NCBI GenBank assembly: GCA_014762625.1
Contig: JABURQ010000034.1
Location: forward strand, 27,397 to 91,396
Source: Planctomycetaceae bacterium
GTDB taxonomy: Bacteria; Planctomycetota; Planctomycetia; Planctomycetales; Planctomycetaceae
Length of the DNA: 64,000 nucleotides
Direction of reading: 5' to 3'
In this document: positions 50,397-60,739 of the stretch, in pieces
How positions within the stretch are numbered: the first letter of the stretch is position 1
Layout: the number at the start of each line of letters is the position of its first letter
Notes under the pieces: model-generated
Databases searched by the model: none
The model's input: the letters and a program-made list of their open reading frames with translations, nothing else
Told to the model about the DNA's origin: nothing
Made by a program: the position numbers and the translations under genes

Positions 50397-51391
50397 TGAT
50401 CTTCCCCCGGCGGAAGATAATCTTCTGGGTCAAGCTGTTTAACTCGGTGCGAGAACACTTCGTGGAATTTGGTGAGAGTTGTGGAAAACCACTCGCAAAG
50501 TTCTGGCCAGCGGTTTTGATCCAAGGGATCAATGTTTTCACGACGAAGAACAATCTGGCTTTCTTTCTTGTCCAGTAATTCTCGCCAGTCTAAAGCCTCC
50601 CCCAGTTCAGTTTCTATTTCGGCTTTTTGTTCCTGTAACAGATGAAAGAACGGTTTCGCGTGTTTCCCGTTAGTCACTGTCGAAACCGCGATCCATTGGT
50701 CGCGAGTATTGATAGCACTCACGAGATAGCAATTGGTGCGTCCCAACGAGTACGTCAACCATGATTGCGGTTGTGGCTTCACGGCGCGGACTGGTCCACT
50801 GATTTCATCCAGACTGTCTTGCAGCATCCGCCAAAACTCTCGTTGTTGAATTCTGGTCTCACTCAAATCACCCTCAGTAATCTTCCGGGCGGCTCCGCTG
50901 ATGGATTTCGTCCAGTCATTCGGAGAGCTAATCACATTGAACTTGGGAGCGACAGGAGATTCACCAATCCGCCACAGTTCGACTTCGAGACCAAAGAATG
51001 TGATGTCCTCGCCCGTCATTTCATTGAGCCAATCCAGTGCGGCCCGATGTTCTTCCGTGAAACGGTGTGCAATCCAGACAATGGTGACGGCGTTCAAACC
51101 GGCGGCGTAGGTGATAAGTTGTCCCAAGTGGGAGTGATCGGTCCGTTCCAGTTGATTCTCGATCAACACCCAATGATCGTTGGCGGTGTCCTTGCAAAGG
51201 ATGTCCGCTCGAAACGGACCGACATTCTTCTCCTGTGCCTCGACTTCGAGATCAATCCCAATGGTGTCACTCAAGAGAGCGATGTTGTCTTCCCTCGCCA
51301 GCCACGGCGTGAAATCCCCGGCTTCGGTCTCCCATACATTGCGGAGATCGACTCGTTCCAGTCGTCCCAAGCTGTTCGTGTTGGTCGTCAT
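50393..51391 (-). CDS. DUF4268 domain-containing protein, coupled to hsdR
   Basis: [78 protein letters not shown] overlap with hsdR. Confidence 0.8.
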   Translation of the reverse strand: MTTNTNSLGRLERVDLRNVWETEAGDFTPWLAREDNIALLSDTIGIDLEVEAQEKNVGPFRADILCKDTANDHWVLIENQLERTDHSHLGQLITYAAGLNAVTIVWIAHRFTEEHRAALDWLNEMTGEDITFFGLEVELWRIGESPVAPKFNVISSPNDWTKSISGAARKITEGDLSETRIQQREFWRMLQDSLDEISGPVRAVKPQPQSWLTYSLGRTNCYLVSAINTRDQWIAVSTVTNGKHAKPFFHLLQEQKAEIETELGEALDWRELLDKKESQIVLRRENIDPLDQNRWPELCEWFSTTLTKFHEVFSHRVKQLDPEDYLPPGEDQ

Positions 51392-51554
51392 GGTTCTAGT
51401 GTGATTTGAGGTAAATGTAGATTTTTCAATAACTTGAACGATGAGCGATCCTTACGGATACCGAAGGTGTCTGTCTTTTGTGGAATAACTTGACTCAGGC
51501 CCAAATTAGACCGATACTTCCAATAGCTCATCTACCAATTGTAGAAGGAGTCCC

Positions 51555-51583
51555 GACGCCGTTCCTGCATAAGGTGCGGCGTC
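51555..51583 (-). terminator. Intra-operon hairpin directly after the embedded cassette
   Basis: GACGCCG/CGGCGTC with inner CCT/AGG pairing, right after the stop codon at 51590; no clear T-run on the minus strand. Confidence 0.35.
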
Positions 51584-51589
51584 TGTTAT

Positions 51590-52066
51590 TTATGACTGAT
51601 TGGAGTCTCGTTCCCTTCTCAGTTTTTCAACGGTGTGTGTTCTGTTGGTGGGGAATGCTGTAATCAGCAGGAAATACTTTTTCCTCACTCCCAACACAAC
51701 GATGTATTCTTCATTCACCCAAAGATAAAGCCGCTGCTCACGATTCTTCTTGGTTGTCCACACATCGACAGTGTCTTCCGTTTCATGCTCGATGGTAGGT
51801 CTGATCCACGGCACTCGTTCGCTTCGTCTAAAGTCCGGGGTGCGATCTTCCTCGATGCGTCCCTCGGACACACAATGCCAAAACGTGAACCACTTACCGT
51901 CGTAAGATGTTTCTCGTCGGACGCCGACTTCCTTGCCCTTCAAATGGCATTTTGACTTGATGAAATCGTTTTCAAACACCGCATAGACGGCGTCGATGTA
52001 GTTCTGCCAGTTACCATCGTGATCGTTGAGAGTGATGATTTCGGGAAGCCATGCGGGACTTGTCAT
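51590..52066 (-). CDS. Small hypothetical protein; C-terminus resembles small RNase toxin-type domains
   Basis: ATGA overlap with the DUF3800 gene; RSERVPWIRPTIE...RLYLWVNEEYIVVLGVRKKYFLLITAFPTNRTHTVEKLRRE. Confidence 0.55.
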   Translation of the reverse strand: MTSPAWLPEIITLNDHDGNWQNYIDAVYAVFENDFIKSKCHLKGKEVGVRRETSYDGKWFTFWHCVSEGRIEEDRTPDFRRSERVPWIRPTIEHETEDTVDVWTTKKNREQRLYLWVNEEYIVVLGVRKKYFLLITAFPTNRTHTVEKLRRERDSNQS

Positions 52067-52779
52067 GGGGTCTCTCCCCCTGATCTCCAACGCAACACAT
52101 TGAATTTCGATTCGCGCAACCAAGTGGTATGGTCGAGAGGCCACCCGCGAGTTCGATTTTCCATTCTCTCGATCAATGTCAGTTTGGCCAGACTGGTTTG
52201 AAGGTTGCGCGCTTTGTAACCGATAGCCCCAATCAACAGATCGGCAATTTGCAGAATTGGAGATTCTTCGGAACGAATCGGCTGCACTCGCTTCACAATC
52301 TGCTGACCGAAATCGAAACGACTGTTGGACAGGACTTCGCGCAGCTTGAGTCCTTTCTGATGGCTGTGAGTGTCTTTGATGTCGAGATAAATTCGATAGT
52401 GAGCGTCCGGGTCGATAATCGGTTCCAGCAAAGTGAAGCACATCTTGTAATACCAGTCGTGGTGGTTCTGATTGTATTGTTCGTGATCCAGCATCGACTT
52501 GTCGGGAATAACGACACCGCGAAAATGCAGGTCGTCGTCATCGAAAAAATAGTCAATCAGTTCGCTGTACAATTCAAGCCCACCCGGTGATACCTTCGTC
52601 CATTTCACCTCAAAGTCGTGCGGGACGCGATTTTTCGATTTGATCTCCTGAATACGCTTTGAGATTTGTCCCGTTTTGTTCAGGGGGCACCAGACACTCC
52701 CCAGCACCATCGGTGCGATTCCATCTTTTTCCAGATGACAACTTTCGTCGAGATAGACGTTATAGATGTCCGGCATCAC
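52063..52779 (-). CDS. DUF3800 domain-containing protein (RNase H-like fold family)
   Basis: NVYLDESCHLEKDGIAPMVLGSVWCP; YRIYLDIKDTHSHQKGLKLREVL; ILQIADLLIGAIGYK. Confidence 0.75.
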   Translation of the reverse strand: MMPDIYNVYLDESCHLEKDGIAPMVLGSVWCPLNKTGQISKRIQEIKSKNRVPHDFEVKWTKVSPGGLELYSELIDYFFDDDDLHFRGVVIPDKSMLDHEQYNQNHHDWYYKMCFTLLEPIIDPDAHYRIYLDIKDTHSHQKGLKLREVLSNSRFDFGQQIVKRVQPIRSEESPILQIADLLIGAIGYKARNLQTSLAKLTLIERMENRTRGWPLDHTTWLRESKFNVLRWRSGGETP

Positions 52780-53864
52780 ACCACCTCACCATCATTTGAG
52801 CCAGAATCGAGATTGTGAGGTTTGACAATCACTATGTCGTTTGCGTCTAGACCGTCACGCACGAAGACTTCCGGGGTATCTTCTTCTGGAATACCTTCCA
52901 TCATCAGCAGTGCTTTTGCCTGCTCGAAGGCTTGTTGAATTGACTTGCCGAATCCAATTGCTGAGTAAAACTGTGACGAAAATACTCTCGCAGCTTTATC
53001 TCCGATGGAGTCGTTCATGCCGATGGCAGAATCGACATGCTCGACCACTGCTTCCGCTTGATTGTTGGAATAACAGGTGTTGAAGAAGACCAGCTTGATG
53101 TCACTCGATGATGCTCTCATCACTTGCACGATGGCATCTTTGGAGACGGTTTTGGTGCCACCTTCGTCATTCTGGAAAATTATTTCATCCTGTGAAGAAC
53201 CATGACCACTGAAATGAATGATGCCAGGGTCGTGTTCGTTGATTGCTTGCAAAACATCCATGGGACGTACTGCCCAGCACGAGACAAGTTCGACCGAGTC
53301 GCGATGTTCGGACTTGCGAATCATTTCTTGAATCGCTCTTACTTCTTCATCCAGCCGCAGTTGGTTCTGGTCGAGTGGGTTGGCGGCGAAGAACACAACT
53401 CGGATTTTTTCTGGCAACTGGCTCAATTGGTCAACTCTGGCGATAGTTTCTTTATGGAGAGCGTTATGTTCAGTGACTTGGTTGTTGAGTCTCTGCAACT
53501 GCTGCTCGGACTGTCGAGCAGCAGTTGCTACGGATTGTTCGCGTTTCTTCGCTTCTCGCTGCACTTCTTTGGAGAGAGATTCTTCCGCACGACTCAGTTT
53601 TTTCTGTTCTTGTGCGATCTTTTGTTCAACTGTCGCTACCTTCTTTTCTGTGCTGGCAAGGTCTTTTGAACTTCTCGCTATTTCTCGCATCTTGCTCTGT
53701 ATTGTTGAAGCGTTTCGCGAACGGTTTGCTGATTGGGTAGCTGAGTTGATTTTACCTTGAAGGTCAGCCGACTTCTTGACCAGATTACTTTTCTCTTTTT
53801 GAAGCTGCGCGATCTTTTCGCGGCAGCGTTGAGCATTTCTGCGATGCTGGTCGCTCATTGCCAT
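52776..53864 (-). CDS. CHAT-domain caspase-like protease with N-terminal coiled coil
   Basis: About 150 aa of coiled coil, then IRVVFFAANPLDQNQLRLDEEVRAIQEMI, GIIHFSGHGSSQDEIIF (His), KLVFFNTCYSNNQAEAVV (Cys), DKAARVFSSQFYSAIGFGKSIQQAFEQAKALL. Confidence 0.85.
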   Translation of the reverse strand: MAMSDQHRRNAQRCREKIAQLQKEKSNLVKKSADLQGKINSATQSANRSRNASTIQSKMREIARSSKDLASTEKKVATVEQKIAQEQKKLSRAEESLSKEVQREAKKREQSVATAARQSEQQLQRLNNQVTEHNALHKETIARVDQLSQLPEKIRVVFFAANPLDQNQLRLDEEVRAIQEMIRKSEHRDSVELVSCWAVRPMDVLQAINEHDPGIIHFSGHGSSQDEIIFQNDEGGTKTVSKDAIVQVMRASSSDIKLVFFNTCYSNNQAEAVVEHVDSAIGMNDSIGDKAARVFSSQFYSAIGFGKSIQQAFEQAKALLMMEGIPEEDTPEVFVRDGLDANDIVIVKPHNLDSGSNDGEVV

Positions 53865-55228
53865 TACACCACCCCCTCCGCAATTATCTCAGCGTCAGCG
53901 ACTCGAATCTCTCCCGATAGCAGTTTTGGCAGGAGGGCATCGCGAGTTTCGGCGAGAGTTTGTGATTCCGCGTGATTGTTGTCGGCTTGCTCTGTCAACG
54001 GTGCAACTAAAGACTCAAATCCCTCAAACAATTTGTTCTCGCCAATTGGAGGGCGAATGAAATCGTAATTCTTGATCTGGCCGCCGCTGATGTGAGGTAT
54101 CGACGTTCCCGTCTTTACGGCATCGACATAGAATCGGAATTCGGGATCGCTCACGATTAACCAGACAAAATTCTCTCCGATACTTTCTGCTTGACGTAAT
54201 CTCGCAACCCGTTGGACCAACAGGCAAGGAAGATCGCTCTCGCGCACTCGGACCCAATTCTTCCCCACTTTGGAACCGTCCATTCCGATCAACACATCAC
54301 CCTTTTGGAGCAGATATTCTTCGATACCCGGAGTAACTTCAGGCCAGTACCGTGATTGATTCCCCCAAAAGAACTCGCCTTCTTTGACATTCATTCCGCG
54401 AGCTAATCGGATTCCGGGTGGAGATTCGGAGAAATGTTTGCTCTTGAAGGCAAACCCTGTTTGGAAGTCGATTTCTTCACCCAGAGTGGTTGGCCTCCAC
54501 CCTTCCGGCACCAACTCCCCATCCACATGTTCAAACGAATCCGGGAACAGGGCGGCGGTGTCGGCGTCCATGCCGGGGGGGTGGCGTCCATCGAGTTTGG
54601 CGCGGACCGGATCGAAGTCCACGAACCAGCTTTTGAAAATCGCCCGCGCCATCGCCTCCAGCGTCTCATTCATCCGCCGGTTCAGTTCGATCTTGTCGTC
54701 GAGCGCACCGAGAATCGCCGCAATTGCCTCTTGCTGAGGTAAGGGTGGTAGCGGGATTTCTATTCTATTTATGTCGCGGATGGGGAGTTGAGGTTGTGCG
54801 CTTCCGGTACGAAGTGCATGAACTTGATCTTTGAATGCTTTGGAACGCAAATACTGATAAAGGAACAGTGGCAGGAGTGAATCTGTCTCAGGACGAAAAA
54901 TCACCATACCTGAATTGATGCGGATGTGATCGTAAGGAACAGATTCGTCGTAGTATGCGACATTGCCAACCGTGCCTCTCGTTGTCATTACCAAATCTTC
55001 GCGTAAGAGTTTTCCCTTTCGTAATTTGTTGTCCTTTTCGCTGGAAATAAATTTGCAATCATCGAACCGAAACCCATCAAGCGTTACGTTGCCCGCATTG
55101 AGAAATAGACAATAACCGCTTAATGTAAAATCGGCCTGTTTAGGATAGTTCTTGCCCCTGTCCCCATCTTCGATTTCAATTGGGGCGTCGGCAATTCTAA
55201 GAATTGACCAGCCATTACTATTTTCCAT
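53864..55228 (-). CDS. hsdS: Type I restriction enzyme specificity subunit
   Basis: Two TRD-like halves with [50 protein letters not shown] conserved region; sits next to hsdM. Confidence 0.93.
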   Translation of the reverse strand: MENSNGWSILRIADAPIEIEDGDRGKNYPKQADFTLSGYCLFLNAGNVTLDGFRFDDCKFISSEKDNKLRKGKLLREDLVMTTRGTVGNVAYYDESVPYDHIRINSGMVIFRPETDSLLPLFLYQYLRSKAFKDQVHALRTGSAQPQLPIRDINRIEIPLPPLPQQEAIAAILGALDDKIELNRRMNETLEAMARAIFKSWFVDFDPVRAKLDGRHPPGMDADTAALFPDSFEHVDGELVPEGWRPTTLGEEIDFQTGFAFKSKHFSESPPGIRLARGMNVKEGEFFWGNQSRYWPEVTPGIEEYLLQKGDVLIGMDGSKVGKNWVRVRESDLPCLLVQRVARLRQAESIGENFVWLIVSDPEFRFYVDAVKTGTSIPHISGGQIKNYDFIRPPIGENKLFEGFESLVAPLTEQADNNHAESQTLAETRDALLPKLLSGEIRVADAEIIAEGVV

Positions 55229-56789
55229 AACCCAACCCTTTCAGACAGGATCGGATGGCAGTCTCCAGCTTTGATGATTCCTCGAACTGTTCATCAAGCG
55301 TCTTTGTCAGACGTTCCATCTTTTCATTGAACGGTTCATCGTCTTCTTCGAGTTCCTCCGCACCGACATATCGTCCCGGAGTGAGAACGTAGCCGTGAGA
55401 TTTGATTTCCTCCGTCGTGGCGGATTTGCAGAAGCCGGGGATGTCTTCGTATTCGTGATCGCAATCCTTGTCGCCTCGCCATGCGTGGTAGGTGTCAGCC
55501 AGCCGCTGGATTTCTTCGTCCGTCAGTTCCCGATGCACGCGGTCGATCAATTTTCCCAGCTTGCGGGCGTCGATGAACAGCGTCTCGCCAGATCGTTTGC
55601 GGAAGCCTTTCGCCTTTTTGTCCCGTGCGAGAAACCACAGGCAGACCGGAATCTGAGTCGAGTAAAACAACTGCCCCGGCAGAGCGACCATGCAATCCAC
55701 CAGATCGGCTTCGATGATATTCTTGCGAATCTCGCCTTCGCCGGACTGGTTGGAACTCATGGAACCGTTCGCCAGCACGAAACCTGCGATGCCGGTCGGT
55801 GCCAGATGGTGGAGGAAGTTTTGCACCCAAGCGTAGTTGGCGTTCCCTTTCGGCGGCGTGCCGTACTTCCAGCGGACATCCTCCGCGAGTGCGTCTCCGC
55901 CCCAGTCGCTGTCGTTGAACGGGGGATTGGCGAGAACGTAGTCGGCTTTCAAATCCTTGTGCTGATCGCTGCGGAAACTGTCGCCGTGATGCTGTCCCAG
56001 ATGGGCTTCGATCCCGCGAATGGCGAGATTCATCTGCGCCAGTTTCCACGTGGTCGGGTTGGATTCCTGACCGTAGATCGAAATGTCGCCGATCCGTCCG
56101 CCGTGGGCTTCGACGAATTTCTCCGACTGCACGAACATCCCGCCGGAACCGCAGCAGGGATCGAACACCCGGCCCTTGTACGGGGCGAGCATTTCGACCA
56201 GCGTCTGGACGACACAGCGGGGCGTGTAGAACTGTCCGCCCTTCTTCCCTTCGGCACTGGCAAATTGAGACAGGAAGTATTCGTAAACACGACCGAGAAT
56301 ATCTTTCGAGCGGTTTTCTTTGTCGCCCAAGCCGATGGTACCGATCAGGTCGATCAGTTCACCGAGCCGTTGCTTGTCGAGTGCGGGACGGGCGAAGTCT
56401 TTCGGCAGGACACCCTTCAATTGGGCGTTGTCGCGTTCGATGGCAACCATCGCATCGTCGATCAGCTTGCCGATGGTCGGTTGTTTGGCGTTTGCTTGCA
56501 GATGCGACCAACGGGCTTCCGGCGGAACCCAAAACACCCCTTCGGCGAGATATTCGTCGGCACTCTCTGGGTCCGCTCCTTCATATTCGCCTTCCCCCGC
56601 AACCAGCTTCTCGTGGAGTTCGGTGAACGCATCAGAAATGTATTTCAGGAAGATCAGGCCGAGAACGACGTGTTTGTACTCGGCAGCATCCATGTTATTG
56701 CGGAGTTTGTCCGCCGCCGCCCAGAGCGTGGCTTCAAAGCCGAGATTGGCTCCGTTGCTGGACTTCTTTTTCGCTTTCTTCTTCGCCAT
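55218..56789 (-). CDS. hsdM: Type I restriction-modification methyltransferase subunit
   Basis: [54 protein letters not shown]. Confidence 0.95.
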   Translation of the reverse strand: MAKKKAKKKSSNGANLGFEATLWAAADKLRNNMDAAEYKHVVLGLIFLKYISDAFTELHEKLVAGEGEYEGADPESADEYLAEGVFWVPPEARWSHLQANAKQPTIGKLIDDAMVAIERDNAQLKGVLPKDFARPALDKQRLGELIDLIGTIGLGDKENRSKDILGRVYEYFLSQFASAEGKKGGQFYTPRCVVQTLVEMLAPYKGRVFDPCCGSGGMFVQSEKFVEAHGGRIGDISIYGQESNPTTWKLAQMNLAIRGIEAHLGQHHGDSFRSDQHKDLKADYVLANPPFNDSDWGGDALAEDVRWKYGTPPKGNANYAWVQNFLHHLAPTGIAGFVLANGSMSSNQSGEGEIRKNIIEADLVDCMVALPGQLFYSTQIPVCLWFLARDKKAKGFRKRSGETLFIDARKLGKLIDRVHRELTDEEIQRLADTYHAWRGDKDCDHEYEDIPGFCKSATTEEIKSHGYVLTPGRYVGAEELEEDDEPFNEKMERLTKTLDEQFEESSKLETAIRSCLKGLGYGK

Positions 56790-57021
56790 TTGGAGTATTT
56801 TCTCTGTATCAATGTAAACCGCCCCGTGGCCGGGGCGGGAAGATGGACAGATGATATTACCAGCGCAAAGAGGCTAAAGCAAAAGTTAGTCGTGAGTTAG
56901 GTCGAAGTTCGGGTTGATTGCCAGAGAGCAACGTCGAATTTTTACTCCGTAAAGTAGCTTTGTGATGATTTCAGTATCACGGCGATGGTAGTTGTTCAAA
57001 TTCAAGCGGGTTGATCGTTGC

Positions 57022-57621
57022 TCAAATCGCGTCAACTAACTGCTTCACAATTTTCTGTAAACCTTCTGAATCTGTTACTCGATCTATCGACACACCAAGC
57101 GTCTTCGCTTGTTTGATTCTTCTGCTGTTTTTCTCCCAGTTATATGGAAGCGATTTGGTGTTCCAACGATAAGGGGTGTGAATGGTCAATTCAGCAGTGT
57201 CCACTCTATCGTCCCGGAGCAAGTGCCACTTGAAGTACTGCGAATAATCCTTTCGGAATTTTGCCCACCCATCCTCGCTTTCATGTGTCAGTAGACCAGC
57301 CGTCAGCAGTGTTTGGCCATCTGTCATTTCCTGACCATCAGGCAAATCAAACAGAACAGAGACATAGGCCATATGTTCCGGATGGTCCTTCGGGGTATAG
57401 CAGCGGAAGAACCGCGTCGGGAACCACTGCATCGGATTTTCGAGACTCTCTGAATTCCCTCCGACGCACAAATTGTACGAAAGTGCCGATTTCCAATTGT
57501 AATCATCAATGAACAGATTCTCGCTTGCTTCAAGCAACAATGCAACGTTGTGACAGAACCGTCGCAAGACATGAAATGTTGCAGCGATTGTTTGGCTATC
57601 ACTTGTTTGTGGTTCACTCAT
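57022..57621 (-). CDS. Hypothetical protein, coupled to an upstream PD-(D/E)XK-like gene
   Basis: ATGA overlap (57618-57621); MSEPQTSDSQTIAATFHVLRRFCHNVALLLEASEN... Confidence 0.55.
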   Translation of the reverse strand: MSEPQTSDSQTIAATFHVLRRFCHNVALLLEASENLFIDDYNWKSALSYNLCVGGNSESLENPMQWFPTRFFRCYTPKDHPEHMAYVSVLFDLPDGQEMTDGQTLLTAGLLTHESEDGWAKFRKDYSQYFKWHLLRDDRVDTAELTIHTPYRWNTKSLPYNWEKNSRRIKQAKTLGVSIDRVTDSEGLQKIVKQLVDAI

Positions 57622-58397
57622 TTTGTGAATTTCCAATCAATGATGGGAACGGTTAAGAGATCGAACCACCGACGCGGGATGGCATCGAATCGCCAATGCG
57701 ACTCACGTGGAACGAATTCAGTCATGGAGAAACCGTGAAAGTACTTTAGCCCCAATCGTTCAGTCAACTCGCACAAATCACTCAGTATTGCAACGTCTCG
57801 GTTCTTACCAAACACTTCTGAAATCTGTCGCCAACTGAGCCATAGTATTTGAGGAGTATCGGAACGGCCCGGCTTTGACAGATAATCTACCACAGACGCT
57901 TGGATTTCTCTTTGAGGAATCCCAACGCTAGCCGTTGTAAAGATGAGAAACGGAGTCGCATCTTCGTGCTTGGCGCGACGAACGAGATTATCCCATTCGC
58001 GGGCGAGTTGATCCTTGGGACGGGTTTCCGATGGGTCTGCCTTCGATGACTTTGGCGAGCGATACTTGGCTTCAATAAGAATTAGCAGATTGCGTTCGCT
58101 CGGCACACGGACTCGGAGAAGCAAGTCAGACTCGCAGAAAATACAGCCGGGTTCGTGAAGCCGTTCCCAAAAGAGATAGTCAATGTCCTCATTTGTGATG
58201 AATGGAGATTGTCGATCCGTATCAATGAGCCAGCGCAATGGTTGTTCGCCATCAGTGGTGCGTGCTTGGGAAAGCAGCGGCAGCAGACCTTGGCTGGGCG
58301 GAAGATAGCGAAGTAAGCCAAAAACATTCGACGTGAGAACATCTTCCATATTCTTTTGTTGGCGCGATAGCTTGCCATGTAATAAAGCCTGCAACAT
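57618..58397 (-). CDS. PD-(D/E)XK nuclease-like protein
   Basis: NMEDVLTSNVFGLLRYLP..., CESDLLLRVRVPSERNLLILIEAKYRSPKSS (D...ExK signature). Confidence 0.6.
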   Translation of the reverse strand: MLQALLHGKLSRQQKNMEDVLTSNVFGLLRYLPPSQGLLPLLSQARTTDGEQPLRWLIDTDRQSPFITNEDIDYLFWERLHEPGCIFCESDLLLRVRVPSERNLLILIEAKYRSPKSSKADPSETRPKDQLAREWDNLVRRAKHEDATPFLIFTTASVGIPQREIQASVVDYLSKPGRSDTPQILWLSWRQISEVFGKNRDVAILSDLCELTERLGLKYFHGFSMTEFVPRESHWRFDAIPRRWFDLLTVPIIDWKFTK

Positions 58398-58468
58398 TAT
58401 CTCGGTGACTCGCTTATTGGACCTTGGATTGTCTCTGGATAATTCACGTTACGATTGCCCTCTTTCAG

Positions 58469-59161
58469 CTACCTTACTCCGACCTTCACCCCCATCGGAG
58501 GATAGCACATGCAGCCCCAGTCTTCGTCGGCACCGTCGTTGATCCACACCAGCAGAAATACCTTCAAGAGATGGTCCATCATCTGGGAGCACCGACGAGA
58601 GGCCGTGCGGTTCAGGGAACTATTGTATGTGGCCGCCCCATGAACGAGTTGGCATCGCAGCAGATAGATTCGCTCGATCAAACGGTCGAGAATCATCGTC
58701 CAGTTGCCTTCATAGTACCAAGTTCTCGAATCGTACTTTGCAGTTTTGGATTTCTTGGCTCGCTTGTTGGATGGTTCTTCCCAAAAGTAACGGCTGAGAT
58801 ATTCGTCATCGTAGATCGAGATTACCAGCGGTTTGTTCTCGGTCAGCGCATCAGCAATGACACTGGTCATATCGAGTGCGATCATCCGATCCAGAAAGCT
58901 GCGCCAGCTTGCGCAATCAGAGACGGGTTCGCGTTTCGATTCGTCCCACTGACCGTACAGAGCATTGAATGCGGTCCACTGACTCAACAGTGCGAAATCG
59001 AGATCGTTTTTCTCGGAAATCTGCTCGGCTCTTTGCATCCAGCTACACGCGCGATGGAATCGGACGTTTGTAGGATGCTGCGGGTCGATTTCATTCAGCC
59101 GTTCTTTGTGCTGTTTCCATTGCCGGCGCAGGTCACGGACAGTGAGGGGTGAGTCGGGCAT
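58469..59161 (-). CDS. HEPN-like domain protein
   Basis: LDFALLSQWTAFNALYGQW...ERIYLLRCQLVHGAATYNSSLNRTASR (Rx4H). Confidence 0.65.
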   Translation of the reverse strand: MPDSPLTVRDLRRQWKQHKERLNEIDPQHPTNVRFHRACSWMQRAEQISEKNDLDFALLSQWTAFNALYGQWDESKREPVSDCASWRSFLDRMIALDMTSVIADALTENKPLVISIYDDEYLSRYFWEEPSNKRAKKSKTAKYDSRTWYYEGNWTMILDRLIERIYLLRCQLVHGAATYNSSLNRTASRRCSQMMDHLLKVFLLVWINDGADEDWGCMCYPPMGVKVGVR

Positions 59162-59416
59162 TATGGCCTCTTTCAAAGTGGAGGTCACCCGCCGTGGTCT
59201 ATCGAAAACTCCCTCAATTGAAAATTCTATTGGTCGAAAGAGTGGATTGCCAGAAGAATGGCAGGGCTACCGCAACTGAGCAGATGGCAGAAGTTTCATT
59301 CGATCAACAAAACCGCTCCCAACTTGGGAGCGGGGAGATGGGATAACTGCACTGTAACGAAGTGGGAAGGCCAGGGCAAAACTTAGGTGTGAAATTACGA
59401 CCATACGTCCGATTGG

Positions 59417-60739
59417 TCACTTTTTTCTGGAAGGACGGCTTTTTCTAATCGCGACGTTGATCTGATCTCGCCGCGCTTCGAGTGCTGAAAGATTCTTCGG
59501 TAAACCGAGAAACTCTCCATATTCGCGGAGCGACTGAACCTGATACGAATTTGCGATCAGAAGATCAAGATGAGGGTCGATCAATCGCTTCATCATGTAG
59601 GCAATCTGTTCTGTATCATCGCTTGCCCTTGCTGCATGGACGAATTGGTTCCGCCGCATCCTGAGAAACTCTAATAGCTCTTTCGGAACTTTGTCATCAT
59701 TGAAAATCCACGTTGCTCGCCTGATGGTTTGATCGTATTTGCCTCCGATAGTGTTCGTGATCTTTTCGAGCATACTCCACATTTGAAGGAAGGCCACATC
59801 GAGATTAGTTTGGTCCAGTGCTTCCGAATACCTGATCACCAGATTCTTGACTTCGGCGGCAAATGGGTGTTTCTTGAATCGACGTGTGGCCCATTTGCGA
59901 TCCTTTTCTAGCTCTTTCCAACCACGTTTCGGTTGGTACAGGCTCGAATCTTCCGAATAAGTCGGTTCGTACCAGTACACATCTACTGCTGGTTTGCCGT
60001 CGAGTTGATGAAGCGTATGAACCGGGCCTGTTGTGATTACCGCAATCGACTTCTGTCTCGTGCCTCCGAGTCGCACCTTCGTCGTGCCATATGTGTCAAA
60101 GAGATTCCAGAGGCCGCGCAGGAGATTTAGTGCGTTGAGTCCAGTATCGGTAGCTTCATGAACACTTCGACCATAGGTTTTGACTTTTACTGTCAAGTAT
60201 TCGGTTGAATTAACATGCTCTTTGAACAATGCTGCGTTCAATTGCTTTGCCAACGCGTCGGGCATCGGGAATCGACTTCGGTTTTTCAATGCAGAAATCC
60301 TACACCCTTCGATCTCAACTGATCTCGCTGGAAACTCCTTCAAGTTGAGTGAGGTAATCAGTGCAAAGTCTTTTGTTGGCTGACGAAAGAAATCTGCTGC
60401 TTGTCGATTAGCATTGGCAATGAATTCTGCTGCGGAAATCGGCTTTGCACCACCCTGCTTTTTGACAACTGCTTTGATTGCTTCACTCACAATCTTTCTC
60501 GTGTCCGTTTCGTTTAGCTCTTTGTCCTCCGGGCCAATAATCGAGAGCAAAGAACTAATCGCAACTTCGTACTGCATTGATGCCAATACGGTTCGGAGGC
60601 CCGATCTCACAATCTTTCCGCAGTTCAAAGAAGTTGCTTCACCAATCTTTGAAAGAAGCACGGTCGGAGCAAATTTCCCATCATCTTTCGTATGAGGACT
60701 TCCGCTCGGTGATCGCCAGAAAGCGTATCTCTTTGCCAC
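59417..60739 (-). CDS. Hypothetical protein with C-terminal Apea/HEPN-like region
   Basis: FLQMWSMLEKITNTI...LLEFLRMRRNQFVHAARASDD (Rx4H). Confidence 0.6.
   Translation of the reverse strand: MAKRYAFWRSPSGSPHTKDDGKFAPTVLLSKIGEATSLNCGKIVRSGLRTVLASMQYEVAISSLLSIIGPEDKELNETDTRKIVSEAIKAVVKKQGGAKPISAAEFIANANRQAADFFRQPTKDFALITSLNLKEFPARSVEIEGCRISALKNRSRFPMPDALAKQLNAALFKEHVNSTEYLTVKVKTYGRSVHEATDTGLNALNLLRGLWNLFDTYGTTKVRLGGTRQKSIAVITTGPVHTLHQLDGKPAVDVYWYEPTYSEDSSLYQPKRGWKELEKDRKWATRRFKKHPFAAEVKNLVIRYSEALDQTNLDVAFLQMWSMLEKITNTIGGKYDQTIRRATWIFNDDKVPKELLEFLRMRRNQFVHAARASDDTEQIAYMMKRLIDPHLDLLIANSYQVQSLREYGEFLGLPKNLSALEARRDQINVAIRKSRPSRKK

Noticed and set aside
55395-56900. 501-aa plus-strand ORF
   Set aside because: Antisense to hsdM; lies entirely in its shadow and has no recognisable family.
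57618-59161. Assignment to a named defence system (for example BREX, Dnd, Zorya)
   Set aside because: No hallmark proteins (PglX/PglZ, DndABCDE, ZorAB) recognised; left as an unnamed candidate module.
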